23,000 nucleotides of DNA. Source: a virus. The notes under the pieces were generated by a model. The model had not been told where the DNA came from, ran no database searches, and was given only the letters and a program-made list of their open reading frames with translations. Where the stretch lies: positions 1-23,000 of IMG/VR virus record IMGVR_UViG_3300010430_000476; one strand, written 5' to 3'. Made by a program: the position numbers and the translations under genes. This document shows, one piece after another, positions 1-9,041 of the stretch; within the stretch, counting starts at the first letter, position 1, and every line of letters begins with the position of its first letter.

Positions 1-3000
1 CCGGCGCGGCGGCGGCGGCTTTCTGACCCTGCAACGCCACGGTTGTCTGTGTGATCGCGCCAGCGGCTTGCTTCTCAGCCAGAGCGAGATCCCGCATGTA
101 CTGAGCCTGTGCTTTCAGCGCACCGACTTGAGTCTTGAAAGAAACCGTCAGTCCCTCATTCGCCACTTTCAGAGCAGTGGATTCAATCTTAGCCCCCGCC
201 ATCGCCAGCTTCCACTGACCGAACATTCCACCGAACTGACCTCGTCGCATAGCAACCAGAGCAGAGAGGACACCAAGGAGCGCGGCGGTGAATGTGACAG
301 CGGTTCCAGCGATAACTGCAAAACCACCTCCGATGAGAAACGCCGCGAGAGTGGCAGTGATAACTTCCTTCGCAATCTTGCTGGTCTCGATCATGTCCCG
401 CAACGTCTCGGTCACGAAGATCATTCCATCGATCAGCTTCTTGAATGCCTCAACATCAGCTATTCTGCCCATCTCAATCTTCAACGCAGTGAATGCGCCA
501 CCCAGACGTTTCAGCAGACCACCAAGGCTCTCAGACTGTTTGGCAGTGACAGCGGCAGTGACGTTGTAATCGGAAAGCTGTTCCTCCAGATTCACAATGG
601 CATCCGCGCCCTGATTCATCAGACCGGAGATCGCGGAGAAGGCTCGCAGACCAAAGATCTCTTTGACCACACCGGCACGTTGCGCTTGCGTGAGGTGACT
701 CAGCTTCTCGTTCAACTGGTCAATGACGTTGGCGAGTCCAGCGAAGTTGCCCTGTGCATCCAGAGACTCGATGCCGTAGGCTTTCAGAAGCTCCGCGCCC
801 TTACCGGTCGGGGTGAGCAGTTCCGCAATGGACCGCCGCAGACCGGTAGCCGCCAAAGACCCTCTCAAGCCCTGCTGTGACAGAACACCGATTGCGGCGG
901 CCGCCTCTTCGAAGCGAATGCCGGTGATCGACGCGATGGGACCGACATACTTGAACGCTTCGGCAAAGTCCTTGACTTCAGCGTTCGTGGAGAGCGCAAC
1001 CTTTGCCAGCACATTCGTTACGCGGGTGATCTCGTCCATCTCGAACTTGAAGGCCCGGAGAACACCGATCGTAGTCTTAACAGCATCCCCCAGTGCCAGT
1101 TCACCAGTGGCGGCAAACTCAAGAACGTCAGGGAGAGCGCGAAGCTGATCTTCCAAAGAGAGACCGGTGAATGCCAGGGCTTTGATAGCCTCGGTGACTT
1201 TCTCCGTGCCGTAGATCGTCTTCGAGGAGAAGTCAAGGATCTCGTCGGAGATCTTCTCCGTGATCTCACCGAACTTGCTGAAGTCCCCTTCGTTGATGGC
1301 AACGATCGCACCGACTCGCGCCATCTCTGCCGTGAAGTCTTCAGCCGCCCTAACTGTTCCGGTGAACGCTTTAACTCCAACCTGCCCGACCATCCGGAGC
1401 TGGAAGGCCACGTTCTGCAAGCGGTACGACATGGACATGAACTTCTGGTCGAGCTGATCAACCTGCTGACGGAGATTCGCACCGATGGAGATTCGCTTCG
1501 CGTTGGCTTGGAACCTCTGAACCGTAGCGGCCCACTGCTTGTCCATGTTCTTCAGCGTGGAAGCCAGCTTTCTCTCCATGCCGGGGAACGAGTATGCCTC
1601 TCCCGCCATCTTCTTCATCGCGGTGAAATGGGACTTGATCTGCTTCTCATTAGCGAAGACAGTCTTCTGTGACATCTGAGAGATCTTGCCCTCGATGTCC
1701 TTGGAGAACTGATTAGCGTTGGCAACAAAAGTCTGCCTCGTCTTCGCCAGTTGCGCTTCCAGCTTTCCAGAGTCAGCACCGGAGGTGAACAGCTTATTCA
1801 GAACGCGAGTCTGGTTTTCGAAGTTCTGGATCAACGCCTTCGAGTTCTTGAAGACCGTCTGGTTCCGTAGCTTCTGGAGGGCATCAAGACGAGTAAGCTG
1901 GCGGCGCTCGCCTTTCTCCATCGCGTCAGCGGCGACTTTGAGTAGATCCTTATCTTGGATCGAATACTGCGCCCGCAGTTTGCTGAAGATCGCGGCGTTC
2001 TTTGACCGCGACTTTTGCATCTTCTCTTCTTCAGCTACAATGCGTTTCCGGTGAGCCAGACTCTTTTCCTGTGCGTCCTGCCAGATCTTGATATTCTTCA
2101 GAGCGCGGTTGAGCTGTCCTTCTGCTTCCGGACCGCCGTACATCGCCTTCGCCGCGTCTTCTTGAAGTTTGGCACCAGCCTTGATCGCGGGGGCTGAGTG
2201 ATAGATCTTGTTCCGTGCATCAGCAACGATCTTCAGACGCTTGTTGTACGCATCGAGCGCCTTCGTGACTTTTGCCCCGGCCCCCTTGATCTCTTCCGGC
2301 CGAGGGAAGTACATAGAGAGAAAGTTGCCAGCTTGCGGACCAGCCTGTCGGCCAGTAAACAACGCTCGTGCTTCTTTGTTCAGCGCGGCCCCAGAAGTCT
2401 TCAGTGCTTTCGTCGCCCGTGCGGTTTCGGCGTGAGCCATCATCGGGAGCTTCGAAAGCTCTTGGATGATACCGAACTCCCTCGCTGAGAACTGTCCGCC
2501 CAGCTTGCGCTTCTTGAAGAAAGCGGCAGAGGACTTATCGACGTTGGCAGATCCGCGCTTGAGAGCCGTGCCTACTTTCCGGACACCGATATCCAAAAGG
2601 TTCGGAACGGTCTTCAGAGCTTGGAGGATGGAGAACTCAGCCACACTTCCTGCACCAGCGAGACCCGCACCGAGCCTACGTTTGGAGTAGAAAGCCTTGG
2701 CCGACGTATCTGCAATCTTCTTCGAACCGCGATTGATCGTCTTGAGAACCTTGCCAATCATCGAGTCGAACTGCTTGAGATCGGCATCGGTGATCGGGAT
2801 AAAGCTTGGAGCCTCTTTCTTCTGTCCGAGACGAATGCGATTGTCCCACTTGTATCGTGCGGCAACCAGCCGGGACATGACACGCTCAGAGACGGACAGT
2901 GCATCCGCTCCACCGCGCTTGATAGCCTCCGTCGTCTTCGGACCAATACCAGTAATGCGCTCCGCAGAGACTTCACCTTTGAACCGTCTCCGCTGTTCCC

Positions 3001-6000
3001 ACATAGTCCGTGCATGGAAGAGACGGGACATGACACGTTCGGCGGTGCTCATTACATCTGCGCCACCCTTCTTGATCGCATCACTGGTCTTCGATCCAAG
3101 GCCGGTGACTTGCTCCGCCGTGCGTGTCGTTGCAATGTCTCCAGTAAATCTTCTACGCTGTAGCCATTGGCTCCTCGCGCCGAACACACGCGACATAACC
3201 CTTTCGGCTACATTCATTACATCGTCGCCACCCCTCCGGAGAGCTTCGGTGGAAACGCCGATGAACTGCTGGCCGACTGCGGAGGTCTTGGCAACCGCAG
3301 TGGTCATCCGCTTGACCATCGCGGCTTTCGCCTTCTCCGAACCGTCAGTGATCAGCTTGATGTTTTTCGTGACACGACTGACTGCCGCCTTCGCCGCCGC
3401 AGGATCGATGAACGGAATGCCGAGAGAGCGTCCGATGCTATCAGCGGTGGGCTTCTTTGTCGGAGCAAGTGCCGCACCTTCCGACGTAGCGGAGGCGATC
3501 TGCTTTGTAGATGTCCGGATGGCGCTGGTCAGCAGTTTCGTAGAGGAGTTGATCCGCTGAACAGCCGCAGTTGTGACACTCTTCTGCGGAGCGACCAAAC
3601 CCAGACCGGAGGGCTGACGAGTGATGTCGCGGTACATCGCTTCCCGCGCTTTGGAAAGCTGTGCGCCACTCGACTTGAGAGCCTTCTTAACCAGACTGAT
3701 GCCGGACTTCTGGTAAATGAAGCCAGCACGTTGAAGCTCCTTCAGCGTTTGTGCCGGTGATGCCTTCGCCGCTCTGGAGCCAACGCTTTCGATAACCTTG
3801 CTGAGTGCTTTGCCCTGTGCATCGACGGCTTGCAGACCAAACTTCTGTGTCTCCCTCGTGAGAATGTCTCTGGTCTTCTGCGTCATCTTGAGGCCAGCCG
3901 GTAGTGCGGCATCGAGCCACTTCCGGATGTTGGCCTCAGAGTAGCCACCCTTCTGCGTGAACTTCGGAGAGACAGGCTGGCTGACCAGCTTGCCTATCTC
4001 AGTCTGGAACTTCTTCAGGTCAGCAAGTCCACCACCGGGGCCAAGCACTTTCGGAAGAAGCTGGCCCATCTTTTTGATCTGTTCGATCGGCAGGAATCCA
4101 CGCTTCGCTTCATCTCTCGCGGCCCGCTGTTGCTGGCGGTACTCTCCGAGAGCAACACGGTAGCCAGCAAGACCTTCGGCAAAACTGCCGAGCATCTTTC
4201 GTGCGGTGACTGCCGCTTTGAGTCCACCTTCATCGAAGAGACCACGGAAGACACCGGTGTACTTGCCCCGCTGTTGCTGTTCGAACTTCAGGCTCTCTTG
4301 GACAGCGGAGAACTCTTTGTACGCCTGACTCCATGTGTTGAGAATCCGTCCCATCCGACCACGCGGAATCTCCAGACCCTTGAGAGATCCACGGACCAGT
4401 TCGCGTAGGGTTGCTTCGTTCGGCATAACCGATTCGAGCATCTTGCCAGCAAGCTGTGGCCGTCCCCCCTTCGCCGTGAACCGCTGGCGAATGAACTCCT
4501 GCATCTTCGACTGCTGACCGGCGACGATCTTTCCGGTTTTGGAGAACAGCCCTTTCGAGAGACGCTTGACTTCACCTTCAAAGCGCTTAACCCCTCCCGG
4601 TCCGATGATGTTCTGAAGGACGTTCTCTGCGGCTTTCTTCGCAGACGTACCACGCTGTCCTCCGCCACCACCAAGAGCTTCAGGGAGCTTCTTCCCGATC
4701 CGTGTCTGGATATCGGTGATGACTTTGGTAAGACCTTTACCCTCGATCTTTGCAACTTGTGTGGCAGTGCGTAGGATCTTGCCGATGACTTTGTCGGCAG
4801 TAGTATCCCCCCGACGAAGCTGTGGGTTGAACTTCAGAGTCTCAGTGATATCTCTCTGGAGACGATCAAGCTCCGGACCGGCCTTGGTAACACCGCGCCG
4901 CAGAGTGTCGGTAAGAACCTCACTAATGTTCTTTGCCGCTTTCGGAGTAACCAGCACTCCCTTCTTGGCAAATGCGGCAGAGAAAGTACTTTTGACAGCC
5001 TTGCCGATATCCTTCGGAAAGCCCTGATCCTTCATCGCCTGTTCTAGCTTCCCCTTGCGGAGAAGATCGGCACCAATACTAAATGCCAGATTGTCGGCGA
5101 TGCTCTTCGGATTGATGACATCCTTTGGAGAAGGAATCATCTTGACTGCGCCCTTCAACCCTTGGAAGAACGAGTCACCGGGCCTTCCACCAGCACCCTT
5201 ACCGAACTTCTTCTGAATGAAGTCGGATGCGGTTTGGACTTTCTTGAAAGCTCCTTCCAGATATTGCGCAATCGGCTGACCCAGTTTCTCACTGAGTTGC
5301 AGTTGCGAAGAGACGGTCTTTCGGGTGTTCTCATCAAGGAACGAGAAACCCTTCTCCAGCTTCTTCAGATTGGCAAGCTGGCGATATTGCTCTTTGCCCG
5401 ACATCGACTTGTTGACATTGCGTAGCTCTTCAACAAGGTTCTTGCCGGTCTCACGATTGAACTGAGAAGTAGCCTCTTTGACTTCCTGCATCTCCCGGCC
5501 GATACGAGAGTAGCGTTCGGTCATCCCATCAGCGGTCAGACTCATGGTCTGAATGCGCTTCAGATTTCTATCCCACTGTTGGCTCTCCGAGAACTTCCCG
5601 ATGATACCCTCAGTGAACTTCTTGATCTGTTCGGAAGGCTTACGGATTTTCAGACCGAGCTTCGACTTGTCGATCGCTTCCGTCATCGAGGCCCACGCTT
5701 GCTTGAATCGCGTAGTGCTGGTCTCTCCGGTGCGCTGTAGGGTAATCAGAGAATCTTGGATCTGCTTCGCGGCGGCACTCTGGATTTTCAGTTCACCCTT
5801 ACGGCTGGCCGTGATCTCTTTGTAAGCCATCTTCACGCCTTCGGAGAGGCGCTGATACGCTTGTTGCACTTCTCCGGTGCGCTTGATGAATGATCCGAGT
5901 ATTTCGGGGCTGATGGCTGACGATAGACGTTGGTTCAGTTCTACCAGTTTACCGGTAGCCTTCGACGTTCCAAGATACGTCCGGATGTACCCTTTCGCAT

Positions 6001-7006
6001 GTTCTGCGGCCAGCTTCGTGACTGCGGCCAGCTTCTTTCCGTAGTCCTTTACATCCTTATCAGTGATAAGACCTTTGCCGCGAGCGGCGGTGAGCGCCCT
6101 GCGGAACGACTTCTGGAAAGCGGCGGCAGACTTTTCACTGGCCCCTTCCATCGCAGTGCCGAGACCCTGCGCCATCGCGTCGAGTCTGGACTTGGCAAGG
6201 AACTCTTTGGTAAAGACATTTGGAAAGCGCTTTCCAAGAGCGGCGGACTTTGCACCGAACTCTTTCAGGAATCCAGCCGCCGCCTTCTTGTTTCCAGCCG
6301 CCATCGCTTCGCGGTAGTCATTGGCAACTCGATCAAGAGCCAACTGCATTACACGGTGATAGCCCTTGGCGGCATTCGCCCCGGCTGGTGTAACGGCTTT
6401 TGCAAACGCCTGTTGCTGACTCTTATTCAGTTTGCCAATGAAATCTTCAAACTGCTTTGCCATCCCCGGCAGATTGCGGAAGATCTGACCGAAGCGCTGG
6501 TCAAGGGGTGACTTGCCTTTCGCGTCTGTACCGGCGAACAACTGGTTGATCAGCTTGGATACGTCTTTGAGCTTCCCGCTCTTGATCTCATTCTCGATGC
6601 CTTTGACGAACTGCTTTACCGGACCCTTGGCGATCTTGTTGGTGACCTGCTTCTCGACACGGTTGACGAATGTCTCCATCCGTTTTCCGAGACGTGCAAT
6701 ATCCTTCTCCGTGGCATCGGGGCCGAGAAGATCTTTGAGGATGCCCTTGTCAGAACCAGCTCTGCGGAGGGTGGCAATCGCGGACTGAAGATCACGGACT
6801 TTCAGAATGATCTGGTCAAGAGACTTCCCCTTGAAGCCCTTGTCAAGATCTTTAGTCAGTTTGTTCAGTTCAGCAGTCGCGGCTTTCGTGCCTTTGCCAA
6901 TAGCATCGGCAATCCGCTTCATCTCCGTACGGAGACCTTTACCAGCACCTCCCGGTTCGAATCCGAGACGGACTACAAAATCCAGACCGGTCTGCTTACC
7001 TGCCAT
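1..7006 (-). CDS. Tape measure protein (3' end outside window)
   Basis: The frame starting at the ATG at 7006 stays open to the window edge, giving at least 2335 codons. The protein is Lys/Ala/Gln-rich and mostly helical in character. Around residues 1890-2250 it holds a region typical of the phage tail tape measure core family (TIGR01760-like): a segment beginning FTAEMARVGAIV, then FAEAFKYVGPIA, AAIGVLSQQG and IFGLRAFSAI, ending in a long hydrophobic stretch at about 2219-2252 that could cross a membrane during DNA ejection. Residues about 1249-1507 carry degenerate repeats (annotated separately). Tape measures set tail length at roughly 0.15 nm per residue, so the visible part alone would imply a tail of about 350 nm or more (inference). 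The start follows the chaperone stop directly (TAA then ATG) with AAGGGG upstream as a weak SD. The C-terminus is unseen. Confidence 0.93.
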   Translation of the reverse strand, partial: MAGKQTGLDFVVRLGFEPGGAGKGLRTEMKRIADAIGKGTKAATAELNKLTKDLDKGFKGKSLDQIILKVRDLQSAIATLRRAGSDKGILKDLLGPDATEKDIARLGKRMETFVNRVEKQVTNKIAKGPVKQFVKGIENEIKSGKLKDVSKLINQLFAGTDAKGKSPLDQRFGQIFRNLPGMAKQFEDFIGKLNKSQQQAFAKAVTPAGANAAKGYHRVMQLALDRVANDYREAMAAGNKKAAAGFLKEFGAKSAALGKRFPNVFTKEFLAKSRLDAMAQGLGTAMEGASEKSAAAFQKSFRRALTAARGKGLITDKDVKDYGKKLAAVTKLAAEHAKGYIRTYLGTSKATGKLVELNQRLSSAISPEILGSFIKRTGEVQQAYQRLSEGVKMAYKEITASRKGELKIQSAAAKQIQDSLITLQRTGETSTTRFKQAWASMTEAIDKSKLGLKIRKPSEQIKKFTEGIIGKFSESQQWDRNLKRIQTMSLTADGMTERYSRIGREMQEVKEATSQFNRETGKNLVEELRNVNKSMSGKEQYRQLANLKKLEKGFSFLDENTRKTVSSQLQLSEKLGQPIAQYLEGAFKKVQTASDFIQKKFGKGAGGRPGDSFFQGLKGAVKMIPSPKDVINPKSIADNLAFSIGADLLRKGKLEQAMKDQGFPKDIGKAVKSTFSAAFAKKGVLVTPKAAKNISEVLTDTLRRGVTKAGPELDRLQRDITETLKFNPQLRRGDTTADKVIGKILRTATQVAKIEGKGLTKVITDIQTRIGKKLPEALGGGGGQRGTSAKKAAENVLQNIIGPGGVKRFEGEVKRLSKGLFSKTGKIVAGQQSKMQEFIRQRFTAKGGRPQLAGKMLESVMPNEATLRELVRGSLKGLEIPRGRMGRILNTWSQAYKEFSAVQESLKFEQQQRGKYTGVFRGLFDEGGLKAAVTARKMLGSFAEGLAGYRVALGEYRQQQRAARDEAKRGFLPIEQIKKMGQLLPKVLGPGGGLADLKKFQTEIGKLVSQPVSPKFTQKGGYSEANIRKWLDAALPAGLKMTQKTRDILTRETQKFGLQAVDAQGKALSKVIESVGSRAAKASPAQTLKELQRAGFIYQKSGISLVKKALKSSGAQLSKAREAMYRDITRQPSGLGLVAPQKSVTTAAVQRINSSTKLLTSAIRTSTKQIASATSEGAALAPTKKPTADSIGRSLGIPFIDPAAAKAAVSRVTKNIKLITDGSEKAKAAMVKRMTTAVAKTSAVGQQFIGVSTEALRRGGDDVMNVAERVMSRVFGARSQWLQRRRFTGDIATTRTAEQVTGLGSKTSDAIKKGGADVMSTAERVMSRLFHARTMWEQRRRFKGEVSAERITGIGPKTTEAIKRGGADALSVSERVMSRLVAARYKWDNRIRLGQKKEAPSFIPITDADLKQFDSMIGKVLKTINRGSKKIADTSAKAFYSKRRLGAGLAGAGSVAEFSILQALKTVPNLLDIGVRKVGTALKRGSANVDKSSAAFFKKRKLGGQFSAREFGIIQELSKLPMMAHAETARATKALKTSGAALNKEARALFTGRQAGPQAGNFLSMYFPRPEEIKGAGAKVTKALDAYNKRLKIVADARNKIYHSAPAIKAGAKLQEDAAKAMYGGPEAEGQLNRALKNIKIWQDAQEKSLAHRKRIVAEEEKMQKSRSKNAAIFSKLRAQYSIQDKDLLKVAADAMEKGERRQLTRLDALQKLRNQTVFKNSKALIQNFENQTRVLNKLFTSGADSGKLEAQLAKTRQTFVANANQFSKDIEGKISQMSQKTVFANEKQIKSHFTAMKKMAGEAYSFPGMERKLASTLKNMDKQWAATVQRFQANAKRISIGANLRQQVDQLDQKFMSMSYRLQNVAFQLRMVGQVGVKAFTGTVRAAEDFTAEMARVGAIVAINEGDFSKFGEITEKISDEILDFSSKTIYGTEKVTEAIKALAFTGLSLEDQLRALPDVLEFAATGELALGDAVKTTIGVLRAFKFEMDEITRVTNVLAKVALSTNAEVKDFAEAFKYVGPIASITGIRFEEAAAAIGVLSQQGLRGSLAATGLRRSIAELLTPTGKGAELLKAYGIESLDAQGNFAGLANVIDQLNEKLSHLTQAQRAGVVKEIFGLRAFSAISGLMNQGADAIVNLEEQLSDYNVTAAVTAKQSESLGGLLKRLGGAFTALKIEMGRIADVEAFKKLIDGMIFVTETLRDMIETSKIAKEVITATLAAFLIGGGFAVIAGTAVTFTAALLGVLSALVAMRRGQFGGMFGQWKLAMAGAKIESTALKVANEGLTVSFKTQVGALKAQAQYMRDLALAEKQAAGAITQTTVALQGQKAAAAAP
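2484..3260 (-). repeat. Five degenerate ~40-55-codon repeats inside the tape measure gene
   Basis: Five related units can be read, at about 3260-3133, 3110-2970, 2957-2822, 2762-2654 and 2600-2484. The first three are close: each has a [KR][KR]GG[AD]D segment, then ERVMSR, a following AR and a basic RRRF or RIRL end, with spacing of 55 and 51 codons. The last two keep the LKRG/INRG segment and end in a KRRLG or KRKLG motif. Two units begin with G-[LI]-G-x-K-T followed by AIK, which resembles a helix-hairpin-helix turn; this may be a chance likeness. The units are protein repeats that have diverged at DNA level, so they are old or selected at protein level. Confidence 0.7.
6220..6237. repeat. 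18-bp perfect palindrome inside the tape measure gene
   Basis: TTGGAAAGCGCTTTCCAA is a perfect 18-bp palindrome containing the same GAAAGCGCTTTC core as the copies at 14149 and 18252. As RNA it could form a 7-bp stem with a GCGC loop. Confidence 0.6.
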
Positions 7007-7339
7007 TTATACAATCCCCTTGAAGCCGCCCTTGAAATCGCCGAGTAAATCATCGGCACCGAAGTCCTGCGCTGATTCCTTCTTCGTGGAGATGGATTTG
7101 AGGAACTTCTGTACGTCCTTGCCGCTTGTCTGAGAGGCGACGAAAGTGGCGTACGTCTTCTTCTTCATATCTATATTCTCCAGCCGCCCGATGCTCTCCG
7201 CAAATGCCTCCATTCGGCACAGCGGGTACTTCTCCACCGACTCCGGTGGATGTCCAGCGGCTACGAGAATCTGAGCGAGGTCTACGAGGTCGAGACGAAC
7301 TGTGTCTTGACTGTCTCGACCAGACGGAGGATGTTTTTT
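7007..7339 (-). CDS. Tail assembly chaperone, downstream (T-like) frame made by -1 frameshift
   Basis: This frame lies -1 relative to the upstream chaperone ORF and is open from the slippery A AAA AAC at 7339-7333 to the TAA at 7009-7007. Slippage would give a fusion of about 226 residues: 118 from the upstream frame and 108 from this one. The extension contains a segment EKYPLCRMEAF, a coiled Lys-rich part and an acidic/Gly end (DDLLGDFKGG). A frameshifted chaperone pair between major tail protein and tape measure is the standard lambda G/GT arrangement; the long form recruits tape measure and tail tube subunits. An in-frame ATG at 7237 could start a 76-residue product alone, but it has no convincing SD, and the open frame continuing up to the slippery site favours the fusion. 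Confidence 0.82.
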   Translation of the reverse strand, partial: KKHPPSGRDSQDTVRLDLVDLAQILVAAGHPPESVEKYPLCRMEAFAESIGRLENIDMKKKTYATFVASQTSGKDVQKFLKSISTKKESAQDFGADDLLGDFKGGFKGIV

Positions 7340-7686
7340 TTTACCGTCTCGTTGAGATTCTGTTCGCAGATCACATCCAGTAGCCCAAAGCCGTCCGCAG
7401 TGGTGATGTCATCGAACCACGCTCTCTCCTGTTCGAGAACCAAACACATGATGCCAATCACCTCTTCCACTGCGATACTGAACACCCGCCCAAAGTCAAA
7501 CAATGCTTCCGGGGTAAGCTCCGTCCCCGCTTCCATCACTTTGTTGAACAAGTCTGTCACCGCGTCCCCAAACTCCGGCAGTTTCCCGAACGGAACCGGG
7601 GACACGGTGACATCCTCTTTCTTCCCATCCCGATGTGTGACCGTGTACTTCACACCGGGGAAGATCTTTTTAAGTTCTTTGCTCAT
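7282..7686 (-). CDS. Tail assembly chaperone, short (G-like) form
   Basis: 134-residue protein between the major tail protein and the tape measure gene, the usual place of the short tail assembly chaperone, which coats the tape measure during tail assembly and is absent from the finished virion. The sequence does not itself recall a named family to me beyond its size and acidic/hydrophobic helical character; the call rests on position, size and the frameshift signal near its end. Residues 117-118 are the Lys-Asn pair at the slippery site; normal translation continues 16 residues to a TAG at 7284-7282. The start ATG at 7686 is preceded by GAGAG, a modest SD. Confidence 0.82.
   Translation of the reverse strand: MSKELKKIFPGVKYTVTHRDGKKEDVTVSPVPFGKLPEFGDAVTDLFNKVMEAGTELTPEALFDFGRVFSIAVEEVIGIMCLVLEQERAWFDDITTADGFGLLDVICEQNLNETVKKNILRLVETVKTQFVSTS
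7288..7321 (-). promoter_or_regulatory. Possible frameshift-stimulating stem-loop
   Basis: Starting 11 nt after the slippery heptamer, GGTCGAGAC (7321-7313) pairs perfectly with GTCTCGACC (7296-7288) across a 16-nt loop. The spacer is a little longer than the usual 5-9 nt. A competing 6-bp pairing (AGACGG 7349-7344 with CCGTCT 7327-7322) would enclose the slippery site. Confidence 0.55.
7333..7339 (-). promoter_or_regulatory. Programmed -1 frameshift slippery heptamer A AAA AAC
   Basis: On the minus strand the upstream chaperone frame reads GTA AAA AAA AAC, within a run of nine A. The last seven bases form the canonical X XXY YYZ heptamer A AAA AAC in the right phase. A -1 slip continues as AAA AAA CAT into the open downstream frame. 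Confidence 0.85.
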
Positions 7687-7723
7687 CTCTCTATCCGCCC
7701 TATCAAGAGTTAAGGGTTAGAAC

Positions 7724-8536
7724 TTAGCCGACCTTCCCGCGATCCACGACCTGCACAACACCGGAGACACCGGCGACTTCAAGGAACTCGATGTCGTAGG
7801 TGTACTGCATCCAGTCCTCACCGATCAGACTCCAGTCCCCGTTCGGGGTCAGGGAGCAGTAACCGGTAACGTCGAGGATACGACCCTGCGGGGGAGCGCC
7901 GACGAAGAGCACGTTGCCCTTCAGCGTGGTGAGAGTTCCACCAGCGGTATCGGACCTCTCCTGCGCCGCGAGATCGGCCGCGATGTCGAGGGTTGTGGTG
8001 TTGGCGACGATGGCGACGGAGGCACCGGTCTGGTCAGCATTGATCCAGATCAGGCCGGCCGTCAGATCGAGCTGGTAGTTCCCGACACCCTCGATACCTT
8101 CTTCGAGAGTTACCGGGGTCTCATTCTCGACCACGACTCCGCTCATGTTGATGGCCCTCTCTCCACCGGAAGTGTAGAGGGGAATCCACGAACCGAGCGC
8201 GGCGACAGGAATCTGCACTGTACCGTCTACATCCTGAAGAACCTCGGCCGCGAGAACGCTCTGGTCATTCTGTACGGCACCGGTGGACATGACGAACATC
8301 GAAAGGTTCTCGCCGTTCGCTTCGTCCAGCGTGAACGAGCCACCGACGGTCATCTGCGTGATGACTTCGAGATCCTTGACGGAGATCCCCGAACGGGAGC
8401 TGAAATGCTCCAGCTTGTCGATGGTGACGTTCAGAGTGAAGGCGGGGGCATTACCGAGATCTCGGTAGAAATCCTCGCCGTCCTTCTTGAACAGCATCTT
8501 CCCTTTTCCAAGGGTGTAATCACGAGTGTCGGCCAT
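7724..8536 (-). CDS. Major tail protein (tail tube subunit)
   Basis: 270-residue protein directly before the tail chaperones. It begins with a glycine/lysine strand (DYTLGKGKMLF), then a stretch on a nominal tube fold: a segment describing NVTIDKLEHFSSRSG, a pattern common in phage tail tube subunits in which the loop 'lehyss..g' recurs, followed by alternating beta strands and VGGSFTLDE. The remainder is beta-rich with an insertion around residues 110-200 (Thr/Ala/Gly-rich) that may be a surface domain. It forms the hexameric rings of the tail tube around the tape measure. The ATG at 8536 has a strong SD (GGAGG) that overlaps the stop of the preceding gene (TAGGAGG), consistent with high expression. 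Confidence 0.85.
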   Translation of the reverse strand: MADTRDYTLGKGKMLFKKDGEDFYRDLGNAPAFTLNVTIDKLEHFSSRSGISVKDLEVITQMTVGGSFTLDEANGENLSMFVMSTGAVQNDQSVLAAEVLQDVDGTVQIPVAALGSWIPLYTSGGERAINMSGVVVENETPVTLEEGIEGVGNYQLDLTAGLIWINADQTGASVAIVANTTTLDIAADLAAQERSDTAGGTLTTLKGNVLFVGAPPQGRILDVTGYCSLTPNGDWSLIGEDWMQYTYDIEFLEVAGVSGVVQVVDRGKVG

Positions 8537-8549
8537 TCTCTTTTTCCTC

Positions 8550-9041
8550 CTAGCGTTTGAATGGTTGATTCATCCAGCCCGCTTCTTTTGTATACTCTAC
8601 AACGTAGAGCAATTCAGTATCTATCACGCCCTCATCGTACCAAATGACCGCCCCTTCGTCCATTGCGTAACCAGTACAAAGCGCTGGGCCATCAACGCTC
8701 GACTTGTCACCGATGACTCTGGGACCGCCCTGTTGAAGATATTCATCTAGCTCAATCGCCAGACGAACCTCTTCGAGTAGCCGGTTGCCAGCCGGATACA
8801 TGTCTTCTTCATCCCACTGAGTCCAGTAACTCACTGAGATTCCGAAATTGCACGTATACTGCCCGCGTCTTCCACTGGACAATTCACACGCTTCTGGAAG
8901 ATCGAACAGGTAGAAGTGGTCGAAGACCGTGACTGACTCTTCCGCAAAGCCCCGGTCGATCTGAGACTGCGGAAAAGCCACCGCGAGCCGACGACGGAAC
9001 TCGGCCACGATCAGTTCCCTTTTCGATATGATGTCAGTCAT
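8550..9041 (-). CDS. Probable tail terminator / tail completion protein
   Basis: 163 residues from the ATG at 9041. A GTG at 9053 would add four residues, but the ATG at 9041 overlaps the TGA of the 40-codon ORF upstream (ATGA), which argues for coupled initiation there. The N-terminus is helical (IISKRELIVAEFRRRLAVAF), followed by mixed beta strands and an acidic middle, ending KEAGWMNQPF. Size, fold character and position immediately before the major tail protein fit the tail terminator family that caps the tail tube and joins it to the head. No decisive motif is visible, so the call rests mainly on synteny. Confidence 0.6.
   Translation of the reverse strand: MTDIISKRELIVAEFRRRLAVAFPQSQIDRGFAEESVTVFDHFYLFDLPEACELSSGRRGQYTCNFGISVSYWTQWDEEDMYPAGNRLLEEVRLAIELDEYLQQGGPRVIGDKSSVDGPALCTGYAMDEGAVIWYDEGVIDTELLYVVEYTKEAGWMNQPFKR

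Noticed and set aside
2484-3260. Repeats read as a CRISPR array or DNA satellite
   Set aside because: The units are diverged, protein-coding in one frame and have no constant repeat separated by unique spacers.
7007-7237. T-like chaperone as an independent gene starting at ATG 7237
   Set aside because: No convincing SD, and the same frame is open further up to a correctly phased slippery site, so the fusion explains it better.
7334-7342. Homopolymer of nine A as a sequencing error breaking one gene
   Set aside because: Cannot be excluded from sequence alone, but a slippery run between two overlapping frames at this exact place is the known tail chaperone arrangement.
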